A DNA stretch of 64,000 nucleotides, from positions 95,290 through 159,289 of the forward strand of contig ML991840.1 of NCBI GenBank assembly GCA_010094025.1, given 5' to 3'. The translations under genes were made by a program, and so were the position numbers. Positions 57,541 to 64,000 of the stretch are shown here, piece after piece (position 1 is the stretch's first letter; the number at the start of each line of letters is the position of its first letter). Under the pieces are notes generated by a model. It was given only the letters and a program-made list of their open reading frames with translations, was not told where the DNA came from and did not search any database. The stretch comes from Viridothelium virens (lineage: Eukaryota > Ascomycota > Dothideomycetes > Trypetheliales > Trypetheliaceae).

Positions 57541-59641
57541 TCATGCTCTGATAAATCTGATCTCATATTCATCGTTTCTCTGCAGCGTTGCCTGCATGCT
57601 CTTAGCCTCATCCCCCATGATTTGGATGGTGTCCAGTGAAGATAAGACCTCTTTGTTCCAACCTTCCAATCCGTGGTAGAGCAAAGGAAGCGGAGAGTTT
57701 TTCCAAAGCTGACTGCCGCCGAAATGACTTAGAACTATCGAGGAGAAGAGAAGCACAAAGGTCAGGAAAATGAGAACGAGCGGTAGTAGAAGCCATAGCA
57801 TGTCGATGAGAAGGTATTGCTCGTCGCCCCAGGCTTCCCCATACGCCAATGCATCATTGCTTCCCGTACGGATATTGTTTGTCATGCTTATTGCGACGCG
57901 ATCCATAGTAGCGTTGATGTCATTCGCATCATAGATCTGAGCCGCCAAGAGGCCATCGGGGGATGCCACAGAATCTCCTTCACTCAAGCTTATATTAAGA
58001 AGTGCACTCAAGGAGGACTGCACAGCTAAGTTGGAGTCTCGCTTGACCAACAAAGTATCGTTATCGGGGAAGTCGGGCGGCGTGGCGTATTCCAAGAAAG
58101 AATCGTCGACCGTCGGGTCCACCAAACTTAGTGCGTACGTTCGCGTTGGGCCCATGGATAGACTTCCGTCAATCACAGTTGCATTGGGATATGCGACACC
58201 ACACCATGAAAGCGTACATTCACTAATGCTTGGTAGCAAGTCAGTCGTCATTTGCCGAGAGTCCAGTGGCTGCAGGAATATTGCCAGTCGGACGATATTG
58301 GCGCCATCGAGATCACTTAACTTCGCAGTGATTTTGACCAGCGTCTTCCCGCCACTGCCCTCAGTGGAGTTGAACGTCATAAATTCGAGACCGCCTGGAG
58401 TGATCCAGTCGCAGGTCTGAGACGGGGTCTCCCCTCTGGATCCAGAGATTCCGCAAATGACTCCAGCAGTGTTTGCTACATCCAAGCATGAACTGCAGAC
58501 TCCTAGTGTCGTAAATGTGCGCCATGTACAGTTGGCTGTTAGGCAATTGTATGGAACGGGAGATTGGAGATTGTAGATACCGTTCAGGATAGCGCCGCTA
58601 ATACTGGAAACACCCCGGGATACTGAGAAATATACGCGTTAGTGTCTTGACTTACTTGGGATGGAGGGTAAGATCGTACCTGACATATTGTCGCTGCCCG
58701 TGTCATAAATCTGTGCCCTTGGAAGAGAGGCAGATGTGGTGCCAAGAGATACTCTTCGGATTGGCATCGCGACACTGCGCTGAGCAAAAGGGCCCACTGC
58801 AATAGCAGCAATTGAAATGATGACACCGAGAGTTGCCAGAAGGGCACTCTTCTTGGCTAGTACATAATTAGCAGGCGTAAGATGCCTTAGAGGCAAGTTA
58901 CATCTTAGTAGAGTTTCTGATATGCCACTGTGTCTGGTCTTCGCTTTTGCTAACACTATTTCAGGAGATTGATCTATGCCACGTACCTCTTCCGTCTCGA
59001 TAAGGCCATCTCCAAAGCTTTGATAGAAAAGGTGGTCCCCCGATAAGTCCTCGACTAGCTTTATCGAACACTTCAAGCTTCTCCAGTGTTCGGGGTCCTT
59101 CTTCAAAGTAGCTCCACTTCAACTGGCCTATACCTTGAGCTACCGGCACCGCTAATGACTCTGTTGCGATCACCACGAAAATGGATGCGAAGGTATTTGG
59201 GGAGATCCTGATGTGCTGTTGCCAATGAGACAGAGACTTTTTGTTGAAAATAATAAAAACAAGAAGCAGCGTAAGAGTGGAGGCCAAACTGAGAGACAAT
59301 GCTGCGATCTCGAGCCACCACCATGTCGAAAACTCGATCCTCGGCCTTATTTTTCTTCGCGAACTTGAGGACTGTTCTCCTCCAGATAGTTTTCGCTGTC
59401 TCTTTTCCTGCGGGGGGGGTTGCTCGACAAGTTGCTGTGTGCTCGTCGGCATTTCCATGCGTGACGCAATCCTCACTGAAGGCTCGACAAGGTTCGAAAG
59501 ATGTGAGTCTTCGCTGACTGGACTCACACTTCTCTCGTAATCCTCCCCAGTGTATGGGGGGTCTCCCTCACTGTCTTCTCCGTCATCTGTATTGTGATTT
59601 CGGACTTGATTGTAGGTAGCTGATGGTACTGAGACAGGCAT
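57541..59641 (-). CDS. DUF3176-family integral membrane protein
   Basis: Three exons, 59641-58987, 58856-58680 and 58622-57541, give 637 aa; the donors are GTACGT and GTACGA and frame is kept at each junction. After a disordered Ser/Glu/Pro-rich N-terminus of about 105 residues comes the family start FSTWWWLEIAALSLSLASTL (helix 1), then IATESLAVPVAQGIGQLKW and FDKASRGLIGG. Exon 2 carries helix 2 (ALLATLGVIISIAAIAVGPF). Exon 3 begins the extracellular part with NCTWRTFTTLGVCSSCLDVA, the Cys-containing hallmark of the family. The last helix is MLWLLLPLVLIFLTFVLLFS, followed by WKNSPLPLLYHGL. Function is unknown; copies are numerous in filamentous ascomycetes. It is convergent with the FAD monooxygenase. 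Confidence 0.87.
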
Positions 59642-60739
59642 TTCTGAACATTCAAGAGTATGAAGCCTCTATCAAGCCCAGACAACGAGGAACGAAGAGT
59701 GTACCTACGACAAATGAAGTCGAAATGTGGGAAAGATTTGAGATAAAGTGTTCATGTCGCAGGAAATATCTCGCAGTTCGTACAGTAAAGAGATGAAAGA
59801 TTGACGAACATCATTTTTCTAGAGATCGACATGGCTGAGAGGGGGGTCTTGCTGTATGAGTCGCAGTACGGATCTCAGCCATGCAAAAAGGGTTGCCGTT
59901 GTCAACATGTGTCTCACAACTCGCAGGGCTTCGTAAGCAAATGGTAGCTAAGCTAAGCGTGCTACTATTAGAAGCGCAATTCATTCGTCGAGGAGTCGGC
60001 CTATCCATATCAGAAGGCCTACCATTTGAGCCGATCAACCTGGATTTGGTAGGAAATGGGCTAGAAGCGGGCAGCTGAAAGTCAATCCGGAGAGGCTGTG
60101 CACACATTGCCCTAGCGCAGTGCCCAGCGTAGTGCCCAGCGGCAGAGCACCTGTACGGAACGGCTCGAGCTCCGTTTTACCCCGAATGCGGCTGCTCCAG
60201 CCCTGTCCTATCAATTACAGCCATTGTGTGTCAAGGTAATACTTTGTGCTAAATGTAAATATTGACATTAAAGTGGAAAAGGGATTTGGGAATGTTGGGT
60301 GGAGTTCACTCAAAGCTTCTAGCGCAAAATAAATGACTCAATGAGACTGCAAGGAGCAAGCTAGCGAGGAGCAATAAGTCAATGCTCGTTATCATTCGAG
60401 AATGCCAGACTGAGATGTAGTTGACTGCCCCGTCCATTGATAGAAAAGTAGTACTCCTTATCAAAGAAACTCCGTGAAGTTGCTACTCCATCTTTTCCAG
60501 CAAGGCCTTCGCGGAGCGGCTGAGAGTTTATCCGAGGAAAATGTTCTGCCATTCTCTGCCAGCCTTACCGCCCACTTTTAAGGCAGTTCCTAGCGGATCT
60601 CTATTCGGTCAAACTCTAGCCCTGCACAAGCCTGGGTGTCGAGCTCTGGAGACTCACAGAGCCCGATTCTGCTGTTTAAGAGGCGACTTCCTTTTACTTT
60701 TGAGCCTAGAGTTCCGCACTTGGGAAAGGGAACCTCGCC
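59642..60739. promoter_or_regulatory. Divergent upstream region, DUF3176 gene / PRP2
   Basis: About 1.1 kb between divergent starts. Three AGTGCCCAGCG-like direct repeats occur near 60115-60145. No gene or RNA recognised. Confidence 0.4.
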
Positions 60740-63589
60740 ATGGCCACCCATCGAAACGACACCAGACGTGTGACCAGGAAGGTAGAAGGGGATTTTGATG
60801 ACAGATGGGGGGACGAGGAAGAGGCTGAAGAGGAGTTCCAGCAATCCGCCCCAAAGCGAGTCCGTCTCGAAAATGGATCTGCTTCGCCCCGGCCATCCCA
60901 GGGCAAAATCGAAACGGAGGAGGACGAGTATGAGAGGGACCGCAGGGAAAAGGCAGAGTTTGAGAAGCGTATGCTCGAGAAAGAGCGAAGAGATAAAGAC
61001 AAGAAGCTAGATTCAAGAGATGCGCGCAGCGATCCTCGAAAGGCTTTGGCGGAGGATCCTGCTGAGCGTCGTAAGCAGATGGAGGATCTCCGATTGCGAA
61101 GTCGGCAAACGTACCTGAAGAATCGGGAAGAAGAACAGCTAGCGTTGTTTAGAAAACAAGTGCATGAAGAAGCAGAAGAAGAGAGGCACTATGGTGATCA
61201 ACTTTCTGCTGCTGAGAAGGCCGAATTTGCGAAGAACCGGGAGACACTAAAGCTTGCTGAAGAGCGTCTTCGAATCGACGACCATGTCGAAGGCTATTCT
61301 TTGCCAGAGGACTACATCACAGAGAAAGGCAAAATTGACAGGAAGAAAAAGGAAGAAGCCCTCTACCAGCGGTACGTGGATAGGAAAGGCAAGAATGATC
61401 GCTTTGTCACCGAGCATGAGGAATGGGAGGAGGAGCAAATTACTCGAGCACACCAAGATCGCCGTGGCAAACCAGTCATTCAAGAAGAATACGAATTTGT
61501 TTTTGACGATGCGGCAAAGATCAACTACCTCGTGGATGCAGCTCTCCCGGGAAGCAAAGAGCAGAGTCAACTGGAAAAGCAGCTATCAGCCGCGGAACAA
61601 AAGATGGCTGGTATAGAGGCTACAAGGAGAAGTCTCCCAGTCTATCAGTATCGAGACGAGTTCCTGGCAGCTGTTACCGAGCATCAGGTCCTGATCTGTG
61701 TGGGCGAAACAGGTTCGGGCAAAACGACGCAACTACCTCAGTATCTGCACGAAGCTGGCTACACTAAGGGTGGATTGAAAATTGGTTGCACTCAGCCAAG
61801 GCGAGTAGCAGCAATGAGTGTCGCAGCTCGCGTGGCAGAAGAGGTCGGTGTCAAGATTGGGAATGAAGTTGGCTACAGGATCCGATTCGAGGACGTCACT
61901 AATGAAAAGACGAGATTGATCTATATGACAGATGGGATGCTGCTCCGTGAGCTCTTGACAGATCCAGAGCTGTCGAGCTACGCCGCCATCATGATTGACG
62001 AGGCGCATGAAAGAACTTTGCATACAGATATTCTATTCCCCCTGCTAGCAGATATCAGACGTGCGAATCCGACATTACGAATCCTGATTTCGTCGGCAAC
62101 GCTGGATGCTCAGAAAATGGCAACCTACTGGCAAGCGCCAATTCTTAACATTCCCGGCCGCAGATACGGCGTAGACATCCACTATACTCCGCAACCCGAG
62201 GCCAACTACCTTGCCGCCGCTGTCACGACCGTCTTTCAAGTCCATCTGAGTCAGCCGTCCGGAGACATACTTGTCTTCTTCACCGGCCAAGAGGAAATTG
62301 AAGCATGCCAGACCATGCTTGAAGAAACCCTCCGCAAACTTGGCTCTAAGGCTGGAGAACTTATCATCTGCCCCATTTACGCAAATCTCGAGCCCAGCCT
62401 TCAAGCAAAAATATTTGAACCCACGCCGCCCAGAGCTCGGAAGGTTGTTTTGAGTACCAACATTGCTGAAACGTCCATCACGATCGATGGAATCGTCTAT
62501 GTCCTTGATTGTGGGCTAGTCAAAGAATCTGTTTATAACGCCAGGACCAATATGGATTCTCTAGTCGTTACTCCTATCTCCCGTGCTTCTGCGAATCAAC
62601 GAGCGGGCCGCGCAGGACGTGTAGGTCCCGGAAAATGCTTCCGTCTCTACACCAAGTGGTCCTTCTACAATGAGCTTCCTCAGTCCACACAGCCCGAGAT
62701 CCAACGCAGCAACCTCAGCTCCATGTGCCTAATGCTCAAATCCCTCGGGATCAACGACCTCATTGACTTCGACTTCATGGATCCGCCACCCGCCGACACA
62801 CTCATCCGCGCGCTCGAGCAACTCTACGCCCTAGGCGCCCTCAACGACCGCGGCGAGCTCACCAAGATCGGCCGCCAGATGGCCGAATTTCCCATCGATC
62901 CCATGGCCGCCAAGGCAATCCTCACCGCCGACAAGCTCAACTGCGTCGACGAGGTCATCTCCATCATCGCCATGCTCTCCGTCTCCGGCGCGCTCTTCTT
63001 CACGCCAAAGGACAAGAAGCTGCTCGCCACCAGCGCGCACCGCCGCTTCGCCTCGCGCGAAGGAGGAGGCGACCATCTCACCCTGCTGAAGATCTGGGAG
63101 GAATTTGTGGACAGTGACTACAGCTATGCGTGGTGCCGCGAGAATTACCTCCAGCAGCGGAGTCTGACGCGTGCGCGGGATGTGCGGGAGCAGCTGGTGA
63201 GGCTGTGTGATCGGGTGGAGGTGACGTCGTCGTCGTGTGGCTCGAACGACTATGTGCCGATTCTGAAGGCGCTGATTGCTGGGTATTTTCCTCACGCGGC
63301 GCGGTTGCAGAAGGGTGGAGATAGCTACAGGACGGCGAAGGGAGGGAACACGGTGTACATCCATCCGAGTTCGGTGTTGATGGATGAGGGGAAGCAGAGG
63401 CCGAAGTGGGTGATCTACCATGAGCTGGTGCTGACAAGTAAAGAGTATATGAGGAGTCTATTTGAAATTCCAGATGTGCAGATGTTGGTGGACGCAGCAC
63501 CGCATTACCACAAAAGGAAGGATGTGGAGGAACTTGGTGTGGATAGGAAGGTGCCGAAGGGGCAAGGGGCGCCGGCCAGCAAATTTTGA
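60740..63589 (+). CDS. PRP2: DEAH-box pre-mRNA splicing helicase PRP2 (DHX16/cdc28 type)
   Basis: A single exon of 949 aa, the only large intronless housekeeping gene here besides the CWF19-like gene. The N-terminal 280 residues are charged and helical (Glu/Lys/Arg-rich), with the PRP2/DHX16-specific EEYEFVFDDAAKINYLVD just before the helicase core. Motifs: Walker A GETGSGKTTQLPQY near residue 320, DEAH (D420-H423) in MIDEAHERTLHTDILF, ISSATLDAQKM, TGQEEIEACQTML, STNIAETSITIDGI and QRAGRAGRVGPGKCFRLY. The helicase-associated and OB-fold regions follow, including VYIHPSSVL and WVIYHELVLTSKEYMR. PRP2 remodels the spliceosome before the first catalytic step. The ATG sits in CGCCATGG, a strong context. 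Some orthologues have an extra N-terminal domain; none is seen here. Confidence 0.92.
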   Translation: MATHRNDTRRVTRKVEGDFDDRWGDEEEAEEEFQQSAPKRVRLENGSASPRPSQGKIETEEDEYERDRREKAEFEKRMLEKERRDKDKKLDSRDARSDPRKALAEDPAERRKQMEDLRLRSRQTYLKNREEEQLALFRKQVHEEAEEERHYGDQLSAAEKAEFAKNRETLKLAEERLRIDDHVEGYSLPEDYITEKGKIDRKKKEEALYQRYVDRKGKNDRFVTEHEEWEEEQITRAHQDRRGKPVIQEEYEFVFDDAAKINYLVDAALPGSKEQSQLEKQLSAAEQKMAGIEATRRSLPVYQYRDEFLAAVTEHQVLICVGETGSGKTTQLPQYLHEAGYTKGGLKIGCTQPRRVAAMSVAARVAEEVGVKIGNEVGYRIRFEDVTNEKTRLIYMTDGMLLRELLTDPELSSYAAIMIDEAHERTLHTDILFPLLADIRRANPTLRILISSATLDAQKMATYWQAPILNIPGRRYGVDIHYTPQPEANYLAAAVTTVFQVHLSQPSGDILVFFTGQEEIEACQTMLEETLRKLGSKAGELIICPIYANLEPSLQAKIFEPTPPRARKVVLSTNIAETSITIDGIVYVLDCGLVKESVYNARTNMDSLVVTPISRASANQRAGRAGRVGPGKCFRLYTKWSFYNELPQSTQPEIQRSNLSSMCLMLKSLGINDLIDFDFMDPPPADTLIRALEQLYALGALNDRGELTKIGRQMAEFPIDPMAAKAILTADKLNCVDEVISIIAMLSVSGALFFTPKDKKLLATSAHRRFASREGGGDHLTLLKIWEEFVDSDYSYAWCRENYLQQRSLTRARDVREQLVRLCDRVEVTSSSCGSNDYVPILKALIAGYFPHAARLQKGGDSYRTAKGGNTVYIHPSSVLMDEGKQRPKWVIYHELVLTSKEYMRSLFEIPDVQMLVDAAPHYHKRKDVEELGVDRKVPKGQGAPASKF

Positions 63590-64000
63590 GATTAGATCTT
63601 GTAGGTACATGAGAAAAGTACATCTAGGTACACTCGACATGAGTTATATTCTAGAAAAGGTCTCACCTCAAAAATCATGACAGTTGTTTTGATGCTTGTG
63701 AACATTCCCTGGAGAATAGAAGAGTTTTGATTTCTTTCTCTCTACAATAAAATATGTATAAATGCAAGAACAAATTAACATCCTAATAATATTCTTCCTT
63801 AGTACTTAGATCATAAGTTATAGTATCTTTCAAAAATACTAGCAGATGGGAAGATATCAATACTTAGTCATCGGATCAAAGGACTAATACAGATACAAAA
63901 TCAAGTCATATCCTAGTGAGGTCTGTTTAGATGATACTATTACATGATTGGATACATCTCTTCAAAATATCTGGTTTCTTTTTTTTTTTTTTTTTTTTTT
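63590..64000. other. AT-rich terminal stretch ending in a 22-nt T run
   Basis: Base composition falls sharply in GC after the PRP2 stop, with many A/T trinucleotides. Bases 63979-64000 are all T, reaching the window edge. No gene seen. It could be an AT-rich, RIP-affected block, a poly-T microsatellite or the end of an assembled contig. Confidence 0.6.

Noticed and set aside
1-64000. CRISPR array, bacterial operon or phage system
   Set aside because: The window is intron-rich fungal nuclear DNA; no spaced direct repeats of CRISPR type or bacterial gene sets are visible.

Overview
This is a 64 kb piece of nuclear DNA from a filamentous ascomycete (Pezizomycotina). Most genes carry short spliceosomal introns (about 45-170 nt) with GTANGT/GTGAGT donors and CTAAC/CTGAC-like branch sites. 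Several protein families are typical of filamentous fungi: a DUF3176 membrane protein, a fungal rhodopsin-like 7TM protein, a fused pseudouridine glycosidase-kinase, a secreted GH51 arabinofuranosidase and an F-box remnant. The class within Pezizomycotina cannot be fixed from the sequence. No CRISPR arrays, operons or bacterial features are present. All exon structures given here were built by hand from reading frames, splice signals and protein-family knowledge.

Layout. 1-0.43 kb: C-terminus of a membrane protein cut by the window edge. 0.8-4.8 kb (-): BUB1 spindle-checkpoint kinase. 5.3-5.9 kb (-): a frameshifted F-box remnant. 6.5-9.3 kb (-): cullin-3. 9.8-10.7 kb (+): ZIM17-type mitochondrial zinc-ribbon protein. 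11.5-19.4 kb (-): UTP20, the largest gene. 19.8-21.6 kb (+): CWF19-like/DRN1. 22.9-23.8 kb (+): secreted GH16-like protein. 24.5-25.1 kb (+): lipocalin-like protein. 25.8-27.5 kb (+): secreted Ser/Thr-rich protein. 27.9-28.7 kb (-): DOPA 4,5-dioxygenase family protein. 30.8-32.2 kb (+): 7TM rhodopsin-like protein. 33.3-35.7 kb (+): tandem CCCH zinc-finger protein. 36.8-37.3 kb (-): SRP14. 37.6-40.4 kb (+): SGD1/NOM1. 40.9-43.3 kb (-): GH51 alpha-L-arabinofuranosidase. 45.1-46.1 kb (+): degenerate leucine-rich coding remnant. 46.6-48.0 kb (-): RNase H-domain protein with a charged repeat tail. 48.4-49.4 kb (+): unrecognised 313-aa protein. 49.6-52.3 kb (-): pseudouridine-5'-phosphate glycosidase/kinase fusion. 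52.6-54.2 kb (+): OST1. 56.0-57.5 kb (+): FAD monooxygenase. 57.5-59.6 kb (-): DUF3176 membrane protein. 60.7-63.6 kb (+): PRP2/DHX16-type DEAH spliceosomal helicase. The window ends in AT-rich sequence and a T homopolymer.

How the genes relate. Core housekeeping genes dominate: ribosome biogenesis (UTP20, SGD1), splicing (CWF19-like, PRP2), secretory pathway (SRP14, OST1), mitosis (BUB1), ubiquitination (CUL3) and mitochondrial Hsp70 maintenance (ZIM17). Several are head-to-head pairs with short shared upstream regions: CUL3/ZIM17, UTP20/CWF19-like, SRP14/SGD1 (244 bp) and glycosidase-kinase/OST1 (253 bp). Between them lie accessory genes for secretion, carbohydrate attack and small-molecule oxidation, plus pseudogene debris and a possibly domesticated RNase H.

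I did not find a clearly new multi-gene system. The most interesting points are the RNase H/charged-repeat protein, a four-residue insertion in the ZIM17 zinc knuckle, stop-free introns of length 3n in OST1 and the FAD monooxygenase, a cullin neddylation lysine codon split by an intron, a perfect 20-bp palindrome in a divergent promoter, and a structured non-coding patch near 54.5 kb.
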